From Astragalus membranaceus (Eukaryota > Streptophyta > Magnoliopsida > Fabales > Fabaceae), in NCBI GenBank assembly GCA_039519185.1, contig CM076854.1, forward strand, positions 149,592,997 through 149,656,996: a stretch of 64,000 nt of DNA, given 5' to 3'. Both the position numbers and the translations under genes were made by a program. Shown here one piece after another: positions 44,863 to 56,664 of the stretch (position 1 is its first letter; the number at the start of each line of letters is the position of its first letter). The notes below the pieces were generated by a model. That model had not been told where the DNA came from. It was given only the letters and a program-made list of their open reading frames with translations, and did no database searches.

Positions 44863-45020
44863 ACTGGGACGTTAAGAGGAGTAGGGATTGGTTTGTCAGT
44901 TTCTTAAAAAGTAAGGGTATTTTAGTAACTTCCCCCCTATATGAAATTTTTTTTAAGGGTGGGCCGTGGCCCTACTGGGCCCATGAGAAGGTCCGCCCCT
45001 TTTCGTAATAGAATGTAAGA

Positions 45021-46529
45021 AAGAAAATTGGGTTTTTTTTTGTACCCCCACCTATCCCCCCTATACCCCCACATAATTTGATATTCCCAGAATGCCCATC
45101 AGTATTATAACTAACGGATTCATCTAAATAAAAGATAAATCCGTTTTGGGAAAAAAACCAAAAACGGATTTATCTTTTAATTAGATAAATCCGTTTAAGG
45201 AAAAAATTCATAACGAATTTACCCCCACAATAGATAAATCCGTTATTAAAAAATCAGAAAAACGAATTTATCTATTAATAGATAAATTCGTTTTTCTTAT
45301 TTTTTAATAACGGATTTATCTATTATTAGATAAATCCATTTTGGAAATATTCAAAACGGATTTATCTAATAAATAGGTAAATCTATTGTGTATTTAAAAG
45401 TATTTTTTTTTATTTTTAAAAAATGGTTATAAAAACACTACTAAAAATCCGTTAATAAGTCAAAATTAATCTAAAAATTATAAAAAACATCACTAAAAAT
45501 CTAGTAAAACCAAAATAAGGTTATGCAATTATTTTTAAATTTTTTGTAATTTATGAAAAATTCAAAAAATTAATAAAAAATAGTAAACGATGGAATTTGG
45601 GATTTTGAGCCCCGCATTCCTGAAAGAAGTTTCTTCTTGAGGAGTCTTAATGCCTGATTTTTTTCGGATTTACTGGCTGTGGTTTCATTACAATCGGAGT
45701 AGGTTGCCCGAAAACTAATTTTTTAGCCTAAATTAACACGACGTACAACATCGTCACGTGTTAACAAATATCTACACACTAAACGGAACAAAAAGACAAC
45801 CGATATTCATATCTATTTTATTTTTTAAAAAACTTTATTTTAATTTTTTAACAAATTTATCACTTTTATTTATTAATTATGATACAAAATGGATTTTCCT
45901 AATAGCAATTTAGAAGTCCCCTGCTGTGTTAATTTATTTGAAGCCCGCTGTGATAATTTAGGAGAAGCCCCATGTGACTGTGATAACCGCTGTGATAATT
46001 TATTAGAAGTCCACATGCTCCCAACCAGAAGGATCGCGCTTCACATCATAGAATTTTTGCTTCTTTTTCTTGGGTACACCCATTGATCAACATTGGCAGT
46101 GGAATCGTGCCCATTGAATTTAGGCCAAAACGGATTTACCCAACAGGTATGTAAATCCGCTTTGGTATTTTACAAAGCGAATTTACCTACCTGATAGGTA
46201 AATCCGTTAGCAACATTATCAAAGCGGATTTACCTACCTGATAGGTAAATCAGCTTGCACATTTTCTCGAAACGAATGTATCTAGCAGATTGATACATCC
46301 GCCTTTGATATTTTAGGAAACAGATGTACCTAATTCTACCTACATCGTTGATCAATTTTGAAGATAAACGGATCTACCTAGATCCGTTTGGTTTTTTTAG
46401 GAAGCCGATTTACCTATCAGTTACGTAGATCCGTTTTAGTCAAAATTTACCAGGGGTATTTTCGGATTAAAATTTTTGGTGGGGGTATAACTTGAAAGGG
46501 TGGGGGTACAAAAAAAAACCAAGAAAATT
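45021..46529. mobile_element. Foldback MULE-type MITE, family M1, copy 2 (45030-46520), TSD aagaaaatt
   Basis: 9-bp TSD aagaaaatt at 45021-45029 and 46521-46529. Termini are gggttttttttt and aaaaaaaaacc, with gtgggggtac inside. It is the inverted version of the copy at 8511-9895: the core (about 45589-45720, gatggaatttgggattttgag) matches 9355-9230 on the other strand. Both arms carry palindromes of aaacggatttatctan. Arm lengths differ between the two copies because the number of palindromic units differs. Confidence 0.85.
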
Positions 46530-46554
46530 AGATATATTTAACTTTAAGACTAAA

Positions 46555-46583
46555 CTAGCGTCTTGACCCGTGCGTTGCACGGG
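46555..46583 (-). mobile_element. Helitron 3' terminus
   Basis: On the minus strand: stem cccgtgc, 3-nt loop, gcacggg (46567-46583), an 8-nt spacer, then CTAG (46558-46555), followed by T outside the element. This is the canonical Helitron 3' end (hairpin, short spacer, CTRR, T of the AT target). The element therefore extends to the right, and its 5' end is not inside the window. Confidence 0.7.
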
Positions 46584-49420
46584 GCCAAAACTTTAGTTAA
46601 TACAAAATTATTGCAACGCTAAAAAGTGTCACCTAAATTGCAATATGAAAGAAATAGGTATTCTTCATCATCATGTTCTTCCTTTACTTCTCCAAATTAG
46701 GTATGTAGACGAAGAATTGCTCAAGAAGAATAAGATCAAAAGCCGATAATAAACTCTTCACTCCCCTTACTGATTTATTGCACAACCAAGCCAATAAGAT
46801 TTCTCTAATTTCATTCTTAGTGTTCTTTACGATTATAATACATGTTCAAATTAAATCAGTATCTCATATATCTAAGCTCAACTTAGTTTGCCAATATATG
46901 ATAGATATTTCAACACAAAGATATGGCCGTCATTTTCTTCATCAATCCTGACGATCTAAACTTTCCTGTTCAACTCAAGCAAATGTGCAGTATCCACTCA
47001 ATCACTTTTAACTACATGACTCTAAATAAATAGTAAAATGATCCTAACTAATAACAAATCCTGGAGCATCTTCAACAATTTACACTTTCACCATAGTTGC
47101 TCTTTTATAAATACAGTCTTTCATTCCCATGGAAGCTACATCATAGATAAATGATTTGAATGGATTTCAAGATTTCCAAGCACTGCATAAAAGAAAACAC
47201 AGTCAAGTTCAGGAAATCTATTGAATAAATTAAATACTAAAATCAATATAAATATGAATCAAAGACTACCAATACCATAACAAAGTGAGTTGTTTAAACA
47301 AAAACTTCAAATAGGGGATGATAGAAAAGGTTTCTACACAGACTTGATCATTACCACAATCTACCGACTTAGAGGCAGGAACAATGCATGACAGGGTCTA
47401 TTCCCAAAAAAATAGATATGGCTATATCTATAGATATAAATGATTTGGACAAATGGTCAAAAATAACAAAAAGAGAGGAGCCAAAAAGTCTTCTGGATAC
47501 CTTGACAGAATATAATCATCATGTGCATAAATGATGTGAGATTCAAAGAAAGACCAAAATGTATCTTTTGAAATGTATCTTGAAGTGACCATTTGAACAT
47601 GTTGTGTGTTAAGGTTGGTATCTTGAAAAATTTTAAGATTAATTTAACCAGGTTATTTAATGGAACAATAGTGAAATATATAAGAAAAATTTGCTAATTA
47701 CTTATGAACCTAAATATTTGCAAAGTAATAAAAAACATTAAAAAAACCTAATGAAACACAACAAAGAAACATAAGTTTAATAAATTTGTCACAATTAAAA
47801 TAAATAAAGTAGGTGCAAAAAACAAAATTAATAGTGAAATTTAAATAAGAACATTAAAAATCCTAATTCATAGATAAGAAAAACATTCAAATTCATAATC
47901 TATACATAATAGTAAGTAGAATTAGAAATCTAAAGAGTCTTAATAATGCAATGAACTTGTGAAATTGATCACCAGGTCAAACATAGTTCCTTGATAGGAA
48001 CATTGTTACACCTAGATAGCACAAATTCGTGATAGGAGCATTGTTCTACCTATTGAGATCAGGACAAGCTACATGCGAAGCTACATGCCAGCATCAATTT
48101 ACACCAAAATCATAGTCATGAAGCATTACATAGGCAAGGAACATAAGGCTTGTTACAAAAAATTGTTAATTGTAATTGATCACATGTCGTGGATGAACTT
48201 CACATATAGCAAGTCGAGATGTTGCTACTGCAATATCCTGCACTGCGCTGGTAAAACTAAGCAAACTGATTTCACAATCTTCATTCTCACCTTGTGGGTC
48301 ATCTTCACACCCACAACAACATCAAATGCCCTAGTATTCACCCTTGGCTCTACATTGGAATATTGCACCTTATCTTTTGCATTCCATCCCTACTGAGACT
48401 CGAGAGTTCATAATAGACAATTCAAGCCAATTGAATCAAATTGAACAGACCCAATTGAAAGACAAAACAATCTAAAAACAAATATCACACTGACCTTGTT
48501 AGTAACAGATTGGAAATTTGTGATACATAATAGTAAGTCGAATTAGAAATATCACACTCACCTTCAGGTCAGACCTTTTAACCAAAGCATTGTTTTATTA
48601 GTAAAGCATACTATAAAGTAAGTAAGAACCAAAAGTGTATATAGGTAAAGTTATGCCATTGCATAGGACATAAGGAAAACCACACAGATAAAAAATCAAT
48701 TGTTAAAATAAAACTAAACCAAACCAAAGAAAAATAAAATTTAGTAACCTATATCAGACAAAGATCAATTTAAGTTATGCAAATTAAAAAAAGAAGAGCA
48801 ACAACTCAAAGGTTACTTCAGACTAAAATTAGAAGGAGCTGATCAAAAAGACTAAAATACGAAGGAGATGGATAGGAAAAACATTACCATTAAAAGAAAT
48901 ACAGCCAAGCCATGGCTAGAATGACATTAAATTAAACTACTATAGACTAACACAGTTAACAAAATTGTGAGTACCATGATAATGAAACTTAAAATCAGTA
49001 ACAATTTATGCCTATAAAGGAATCTGTAACATTTTGCAGAGAACACTAAGAGGTGCCCTCCGTGCTTTTTAAAAAACATATATGAGAAGAAATTACCAAA
49101 AAAAAAGGATGAAATGTGTTATGAATACACATCCAACAGATTTACATACGGTATAAAGAGGAGAATATCAATAGAAGCTATGATAAAACTGATTCTAAAC
49201 ATAGGAAATTGCAGCAAATCATCATATCAAAGTTTTAAAAAATATATATGAGAAGAAGTCACAAAAAAAAAATCTGAAATCTCTTATCAATACACATCCA
49301 ACTGATTTACATACCTCATATTGAACATAAACAACCAAACAATAATGTCGCAAAGACTAAACATTAGGAACTTAAAGATCCCAAGTAAAAGCCAACAAAA
49401 GAATAGAATACAGGGAGCTT
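46584..49420 (-). mobile_element. Helitron body, non-coding and unidentified fragments
   Basis: AT-rich DNA without an intact Rep/helicase. At about 48060-48390 the minus strand has an open stretch (VNTRAFDVVVGVKMTHKVRMKI) that could be a captured exon of an unknown gene. 48420-49400 contains short self-similar pieces (for example aatatatatgagaagaa near 49075 and 49240). Confidence 0.45.
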
Positions 49421-49439
49421 AGTTCTAAAACTCACTCTT

Positions 49440-49620
49440 CCTTCAACTAAGTCCTCTGTACCAATGTTGGTCACTGTGCAGCTAATAGCCTTGCCAGAAT
49501 TGAGACAAAGAGTATGGTTCTCATTTCTCTCCCAAAGAGCGTAAGATTTCGTTTTCCATTGATGGCTTGCTCATCTATAGTCCTAGCACAACAACATTGA
49601 TAAGCTTACTGCATTAACCG
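49440..49620 (-). pseudogene. Possible captured exon of unknown gene
   Basis: A minus-strand frame reads NGKRNLTLWERN, then SGKAISCTVTNIGTEDLVEGR. It looks protein-like (balanced residues), but I do not recognise the family. Confidence 0.3.
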
Positions 49621-49892
49621 TGACATATATTAAAGCTATCCACCCAAAATTTGATCCAATATAAGAAGCCAAAAAATGTTAGAACGCATGAGATTAGTAA
49701 GACAAACCAGCACACAAAACTGCCAAACTCAGAACTATCATCTGCAATCATATTTTAACTATAACCAAACACAATAATGCATTTCAAAGCCACTTCTAAA
49801 GTATTGACCAAGTTGCAAAAAAAGTTCAACCATACATAAATCATGGGAATTTACTGATTTACTGATTTTTAGATGCAAATGCACATTTTCAT

Positions 49893-50145
49893 ACTTGCTC
49901 AAGATTTGTAGCAAGAGCAAGGAATTTTTCATCATCCCCAATAAACTTCATATCTACAACCTCCTCATTATATCCCACCATAACAGCAAAGCAATCCTTG
50001 ATCTGAGCCAAGCATAACAGCAAAAGTGAAACCGCTCTGTGAGCCATCATCATCTATGCTGGCGGTAACATCTGAAGCCTTTTGCTCAAACATGCAAACT
50101 GCACTGTCAATTTTAAAACAAAAAAGAGAGATGAAAAATGAAAGA
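49893..50145 (-). pseudogene. Captured fragment of a TOZ/UTP13-like U3 snoRNP WD40 gene
   Basis: One minus-strand frame has a run ending in GFTFAVMLGSDQGLLC. It shifts to a second frame reading AVMVGYNEEVVDMKFIGDDEKFLALATNLEQ, which stops at a splice-donor-like gtatga. The second part is what I remember of the plant TORMOZ (UTP13) WD40 protein, which acts in pre-rRNA processing. The two parts overlap out of frame, so a piece between them was lost. The retained donor shows that genomic DNA and not cDNA was captured. Confidence 0.55.
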
Positions 50146-50271
50146 GCATGAGGCAAAAATCTGAACCAAATTCTTTTCTATCATATATAATAAAATGATT
50201 GATGAAAAACAAAGGTAGGAATTGAAACATAACAAAGAAGGAAGAAGATTACGGAGATGATAGAGTCTATG

Positions 50272-50790
50272 TCAAATTGCAATTGATTGGGCAGCAGCAA
50301 AGGTGCCCCAACAAAACAAAACAAAACACATTACAAATTCTTCTCGTGTCTCTACTCCTCTGAAATTCATTGTCAAATTTAACACCATTGCAAATTGACA
50401 AAGAGGTTGCAAGTTCATAAAATTAAAAATAAAAATTGTGTTTGAAATTATTTGACTATATGTCATTTGACTATGATCACTCATTATTTCCTCATCCTTG
50501 TCATAAAAGAGATAATAATATGGCTAGAGTTTTATATTGATTGCATGTCATATTAGTATCAATACTCATAGAAGGAAAAAAGAATGAAATAAAAGGACTA
50601 TTGATATAAGAAAATGAGATATACCTAATATGTTTTCCCTTGTTGGAGAATTCCTCTTCTTTTTTTGTCTCACAACCAGAATCTTGCTCTTCTGGCTTCA
50701 CTGTTTTACTCCGAGGTTTCTCAACTTCTGACTTCTTAGTCTTTGCATGCTTCCTTTCCTTCAACACCTTCATAACCTCTAAAACCACAA
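50272..50790 (-). pseudogene. Captured exon-like fragments of unknown gene(s)
   Basis: The minus strand 50790-50630 reads VMKVLKERKHAKTKKSE...KGKH, preceded by an acceptor-like ttttag and followed by a donor-like attag/gtatatc. It is a Lys/Glu-rich exon that I cannot assign. A second open stretch at 50480-50280 (LQPLCQFAMVLNLTMNFRGVETREEF) may be another exon. Both lie between the two recognised captured fragments. Confidence 0.35.
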
Positions 50791-51128
50791 ACAAAAGAAG
50801 TCAAAAATTTGGGAAAAGGAAACCACACAGACGATTCCAAACCAGCAATTTTTTTATAGACAAATGTACTTATTAATTAATCAGAAGAAATAGTTAGTTT
50901 CTAACACTAAACTTTTCTAATTAATTAAGATAAATTGTTGTTAGTTTCCATAATTCAAATCCACGACTGAAAAAAGTGGAAATCCCTAATTATATTTGTG
51001 CTTGTGTATTCAATGAGTCAATATGCTCTGCAGTTCTTTTCAATGGAAAAATTCATACATAATAAACTGCCATAAAAAAGATAGTTCAATGAATATAAAA
51101 CCATGGATCATAAAACCATACCTCCTAC

Positions 51129-51370
51129 ATATCCTTTAGTTCCTCTGAAACATCCAAATCACCAAGAATCTGTAAGCACCACACATTGGCCTCACTAACA
51201 TTGAACTTGAAAAATAAGAATACCAAAATTAGAATTGATCTTTTCTTATACAATACTACCTTAAAAGCACCCGCTACATTCCGGCCACCCACAAGGAAAG
51301 AAGATCCTGTTTCTTTACAACCAATAAGTATCTCCAGCATCTTGTTCCAGTCCCCGTCATAGTATTTCAG
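51129..51370 (-). pseudogene. Captured two-exon fragment of a nucleotidylyltransferase-like gene
   Basis: Exon a, 51370-51260 (111 bp, 37 codons, LKYYDGDWNKMLEILIGCKE...GGRNVAGAFK), has acceptor ttgcag and donor aag/gtagta. Exon b, 51169-51129 (41 bp, ILGDLDVSEELKDM), has acceptor ttacag and donor gatat/gtagg. Phases fit. The reading LVGGRNVxGxFK...DLDVxEELKDM matches my memory of a plant nucleotidylyl-transferase-superfamily protein (the At2g01220 type). The rest of the gene is absent. Intron retention again indicates capture as DNA. Confidence 0.5.
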
Positions 51371-51379
51371 CTGCAAGAG

Positions 51380-52146
51380 TAACACAACATGAATGTTGCC
51401 AAAAGATTAGCTGATAAGGGCATGTATATGTGATTTAGGTTCCATGATTATTGTAAGTTAAATTTCTTTAATTGTTTTTGCTAAATCAAAATTTCTTTTA
51501 AGTGTTTTCGCATAGCCATCAGTCAGTCTAAATGAAAAAGAGAAAAGGAGCAAATATTACATGTCAACAAATATGCTGAGGAGAAGAAAATGAAAAACCT
51601 CTAAACAGTGACTCACCCCTTCATCACCTTGGCACAACATCACCACCCCCAGATCCAGCTCTGATAGGCTCCCGTCGCTGCTTCCCCCTCAACCTTGATT
51701 TTAAAATTTATCCATCATGAAAATCCTTTACAATTTGTTAGCTCCAAGTTCTAAAAAAATAGTAAATTCGTAAGAGCATGTAATTACCCTAAAATCCTAA
51801 AACATAATCCTAAAAACCCTAAATCATTAAAATCAGCAAAAAAAACTAAATCTAAAATCCCAAAAAATGACTAAAACCACTAAAATCTCAATCCATAAAA
51901 TCCCTAAAATTGGTAAAAATCGTAATAGTGGTTATTAACCAAAAATTAGAATGATTGAACTTATAAAATGAATTAGGGTTTAGTAACAAAACAAATCTTG
52001 TAAGAATGATGATTCTCAGAACACAAAACAGGTAGAAATTAGGATTAAAGATGAAGTAGAAGAGGAGAAGACCAAGAACAGACTTGTTTATGGAAAAAAA
52101 TAATATGAAAAAAGGAAAAAAAACCCACCTATGAATTTCGGCCACC
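51380..52146 (-). mobile_element. Helitron body between captured fragments and the LARD insertion
   Basis: AT-rich. 51600-51690 is GC-richer (ccccagatccagctctg) and may be more captured sequence. The Helitron continues after the insertion at 63440. Confidence 0.4.
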
Positions 52147-52917
52147 ACCGATGTAACGACCCGAATTTTTGAAGGTTCATTTATTATATTATTAAATATA
52201 TTAGCAATGTGATTTACAAGTTCTCATTATATTTTATGCAAATAATCAAGTTAATTGATAGTGCAAACTTACACTATTTGTTAATTTGATTATATTAGAA
52301 AATGCGGGATCAGAGTCAAAGTATTGACTCATGATCAACCTTATATTAATGATGCAAGTTTTTGAAGGAGTATATTTAAAATGAAAATCAAGTCGAAAGT
52401 AATTATATATATTTTTTTAAACACTTTCATGTTATATAAATTCAACCTGAATTAGCATATGAGCTAATTTCTATTGAGAAATACTATTTTGAGTATTTTA
52501 AAATAATATAAATAATTTTATAAATGAAAATATTACCATCCCCTCAAATTTGTGAAATTTCATTGTCTGCTTTGTTAGTTTACTTTGTAGTTGGTTGTAT
52601 CAACATCCTGTTGTCTATATTCTCAACGATAGATCGTGGTAGCGAGTTTAACCAAACTGAAACTACTTTTAGGACCTAATATATTGTATTAACTCATGGT
52701 TTAAATTCCGTTTCAAAACTCCACCGAAATTTAGACGCGTTTTGGTCCTGCCGGACGGAATTTGCCCGCTTAAAAACCCTAACCGTGACCCGAATCTGAA
52801 AATATTCGACGTCAAGGTTGTAAAAGACAGTTAGGATAATTTATTTAACATCCAACGCGATGTTATTCCGCAAAAGCGCTAACTATCGTTTAACCGTATT
52901 ATTATATTATTATATCT

Positions 52918-52926
52918 TATAAATAT
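52918..52926 (+). promoter_or_regulatory. Candidate LTR promoter TATA box
   Basis: tataaatat, with the same sequence in the 3' LTR (about 59709). Followed after about 70 bp by cctccaccactcaatcccc, a leader-like pyrimidine-rich tract. Confidence 0.45.
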
Positions 52927-54929
52927 CTTAGATATTTTAACATTATGTTGATTAAAAAATTAAAGGAAAAGAAATTATATACTTCTTTAAATTAACTCTC
53001 GACAAGCTTAATCCTCCACCACTCAATCCCCTTCATCCTTCTTTCATTCACTTGGCTGAAATTCTCTCAAGCTTAAGTTAAAAGAAAACAAATATGTTTT
53101 CATCTTTCCATCACACTCCAGAACCGTAGCTCTCATAACCATCTTCTTTCCTTCATAATCATCTTCATTTCAACTTTAATACAAACCCCACCTCTCTTTT
53201 CATCATTCTTACTTCACAAAAAGAAAAGTATCAACATCAAAGTTTTTTTAGGATCTTGGATCACACTTGAAGAGGATTTTTGAAGGATCATCTCTCCCAT
53301 TCTCATAGTACTTCTACTTTGATCATGAAGCACAACCCCTAAACTCAAGCTTAGTGACACTCTTTCCCAGTTGTGCTTCTAGCCATTTTCTACTTCTAAG
53401 CTTGGTAAGAAAATATATATCCCTTCCCTTTTATTTTTATGATATAACCATGTCTCTGATGCAAGATTTAAAAGATATATTTTTGTTACCTTATTTTCTT
53501 ATTTGAAAACCTTTTTATATACATATTTGGACCATGATCAACATGTTATTTTCCATCACCATTCAATTTTGGCCGAGAACTCTTTTCTAAGGAAACAAAC
53601 AGAAAGTAATTTCCTTTTTGATCTTAAAAGAAACAATTTTTCTTAAGGAGAGGGATTAATTAAGCTTTGAATATAAGTTTTGGTAGTTTTTCCCTTTGAC
53701 CTATACTACTTTCAAAAGGTTTCACTTTATTGGAGTTAGAAAGAATAATTTTTGAGTTTTGATGAAAAGGAAGATATAGATTTTAGTAAAAGTTCAAATA
53801 TTTAGTAAGTTAAAAACTTTGAGTCACTAAAGTTTTCCTTAAGTTAATATAATATTTTTGATCATGAAAAAAAAAAGGTATCTATGATGGAAAAGAAGTA
53901 TTTTTGTAGTTTTTAATATGTTGGAATGATTTTGAGTAAAAATATCTATCTTGGAAGAGTTTAAGTTGAAGCTTTGAAGTTTTGGGAAAATCATTAGGAG
54001 AAAAAGTTTGACTGAAAGAATCTTATTTTGTTCTAAAACCTAAAATGGGTATGTTAAGTGTTTTTACGATTCTTCTTAACATACACCTCACTTTGACTTG
54101 ATTCTTTATTTTCTGAAAACTAGACCAATTTTGCTACTGTTTTGGTATAAATTTTGTTGGATTTTACTAACTATATATTGATAATTAACTAGTAGTTTAA
54201 AGACCGTAGTTTGTACCTCCTAAAAAGAATTTAGAACCCTAAGTTCCTATTGTTGTCAGAATCTTACATGAAGGATTAGGACCAAAGACGCAAATTTAAT
54301 TTATACGATCTTACGTGTGAAGGTGTTAATTTACCGGAGAAATATACGTGTGTGATTGAAAGTAGATAGCCGGAAGGAAAGCGTCCAAGGTAAGGGGATA
54401 TCCGAGTTTTAGCTTTCCATGTTGCTTGCTTAATTGCCTTGGTTGTTTGGTTTGAATTGAATTGTGTAATATGTGGTAGTAATATTATCTGATTGGTTGA
54501 ACTATTGATGTGCATTGATTTCTGAGTATTCAATTAATGTGTTTGGAGATTGTTGTGCTGGTTTGTTGAAGTGTTGGAGGCATAGCTTTTGTTATGACCT
54601 ACATATTGTAAACTGAGTTGGATGAACGTAAAGAAGAATTGTAGAGGTTTTCAAGGTAAAAAGGAAGTGACCATGATAATGTTAGTAATAGATCACGTGG
54701 GATTTCGAAATGAAAAACAGTATATTGAGAGTTAATAGGATAAAGTAGCATTAAAAGGAAATGAATAACTTAGACATTTTTAAAAGAAAATGATTTACGA
54801 GAAAGCGTATAAGTTTGTGAAAACCCGAACTTCTCCAACGGATATTCAGAGTGAACTCTATTTTGAAAAACACACTCTTATTTCAAAAAGGAAACCTTAG
54901 GCATTAGAATGACTAAAACCACAAAGTGA

Positions 54930-55590
54930 ATTAAAGTGTGGTTGAATAGCAATGAAAGTAAATTTAGTAATGACAACACTTGAAAATGACAACACTTGAG
55001 TAATCTGTCTTTATGAATTGAAGTGTTTTCGAAAAAACTCAAAGGGGTGCTCTTCATCCGTTAAAAGATGAGACTTCTCGGAAAGCTATGCTAAGTGGAA
55101 TGGGACGCTTAGCATCGTGCTCTAAACTTTGAGCGCAACATTTGTAAGGAAGAATTTAAGAAAAATTTGATTACTCAATGATTGTCATTATGTAGAGAAA
55201 ATTTCAAAGTTAAGTGTTGAGTAGAGTTGGAATAGTGAAGAAAATTTGATAAGAGAAGATAAATATTCAAAGTGGAAAGAGCTGCCTAGGATTTGTTGGT
55301 TAACAATGAAAGTAAGTTAGTAAGGATAATAATTGAGTATTTCGACTTTATAAAAGAGAAGCGTTTTCGAAAACTCAAAGTGGTGTTCTTGTCCGTCAAA
55401 AGATAAGAATACCCGGAAAACTATGCTGAGTGGAATGGGACGCTTAGTGTGGTTCTCTAAAACTTTGAGCGCATCATGTTAAAAAGAGAATTTACGAAAA
55501 TGGGATACTCAATGATTATTGATATGTAATGAGACTTTCAAAGTTAAGCGTTGATTTGAGATGAGAACTTGGGGCCGAGTCTTAATCTAG
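54930..55590 (+). repeat. Internal direct duplication within the LARD LTR
   Basis: The block gttttcgaaaactcaaag...tgagtggaatgggacgctta...ctttgagcgca...actcaatgatt occurs twice (about 55025-55185 and 55360-55535), diverged by perhaps 20 percent. Present in both LTRs (second set at 61800-62310). Confidence 0.7.
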
Positions 55591-56649
55591 ATGTGAGAAA
55601 ATCTAGCAAAGATTCGTATTGATTATCTAGGTACCATCGAGGACCTAGAGCGTTGAGAGTGTAGAACGTTTTTAGGGCGTTGTTCCAACCCGGACGTGTT
55701 GTAGTCCTGTGTTGAAGACTGCCTGAGTAATTGCTGTAGGTCTGACGAGGTTACAAGGGACACGGAGACATATGTAAATGTTATGTCTGTCGGTGTTGAT
55801 CTAACGGAGAATCTAGATCACAGTATTGGCCTAGGTGACGATCTAGTGCTATTCCATTTCGTATGGAAACTTTGATGATATTGATAATCGATGTGAGGAA
55901 CGATTACTAACATGGACCGTGATGTTCGTGGTTGACTAACCATATCTTGCTGAGTTTTATGAATTGATGTGTTTATTAATTATGTGAGTGGTTCTTGTTA
56001 TAATTATGTGATATTGCGCATGTATATCATACGTATTAGTAAAATGCTTGTTATTGTATTACGTATTATGTATCCATGGAATAGCTTGCGATGAACTCAT
56101 GTATAAGAGATTCACATTGCCAGTTTGTTTGTCTACCCATCTTTGGGGTACTCGAGTACAATGTTTCAGGTATATGGGGCTGAGCCCATTGGCAGTGTAG
56201 AGGTTGAGTCGCGATTTGCTTTGTGACGTGATCGAAGGCATGATTCCTGAGGAAGCGTGAAGAACGCCTCTATGAAGAAGCAGTGAATTTCTGGACTTAT
56301 CAAATAGGTGTTTGGTAAGGGTCCATGTTTAGGTATGTGTCCAAAAAGGGTTGTGATCCCCTTTCTGGTGTCTCTGACTAGTAATCTAGATCAGTAGACA
56401 TAGAGTTTTATCTTAAGACCAGCTCATTAGATTGTGTCCTTAGTCTGGTTCTCAAATCGTGACTAAGTGTATTGTTTTTGAAGATGAATGTTGTACGCCT
56501 AATGGCGGAGAAAATTCTGTGATCAATGAGGAATGATTGTGTTGTGTTTTCTGGAAATACTTTGTGAACTTTTGCTTTAAAAAAAAATCAACTACAAAAT
56601 TCGATATTGAGTGTAGAATCTGTGACGCCCGGAGAGGGTGTTACATTAG

Positions 56650-56664
56650 TGGTATCAGAGCTGG
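56650..56664 (+). other. Primer-binding site (initiator Met-tRNA type)
   Basis: tggtatcagagctgg begins 4 bp after the 5' LTR. TGGTATCAGAGC is the usual plant primer site complementary to the 3' end of initiator methionine tRNA. Confidence 0.9.

Larger units (their letters stand above)
41654..45009 (-). mobile_element. hAT element, internally deleted (41662-45001), TSD ttcgtaat
   Basis: Exact 8-bp TSD (41654-41661 and 45002-45009). The left end cagtggcagatctt and right end aggtccgcccctt are diverged hAT-type termini, both followed inward by gggtgggc-type sequence. Inside is a minus-strand transposase remnant, then its 5' region (GA-rich, about 42590-42780), and a nested 2-kb foldback element. 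Confidence 0.75.
52152..56645 (+). repeat. 5' LTR of the LARD (4494 bp)
   Basis: Identical in layout to the 3' LTR. By eye about 40 substitutions, plus a 16-bp tandem duplication here (tgacaacacttgaaaa, about 54970-55000) that the 3' LTR lacks. A TATA-like tataaatat lies at 52918-52926, followed by a C/T-rich stretch that could be the transcript start, so R plus U5 would be about 3.7 kb. It also has an internal direct duplication (54930-55590). Confidence 0.93.
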
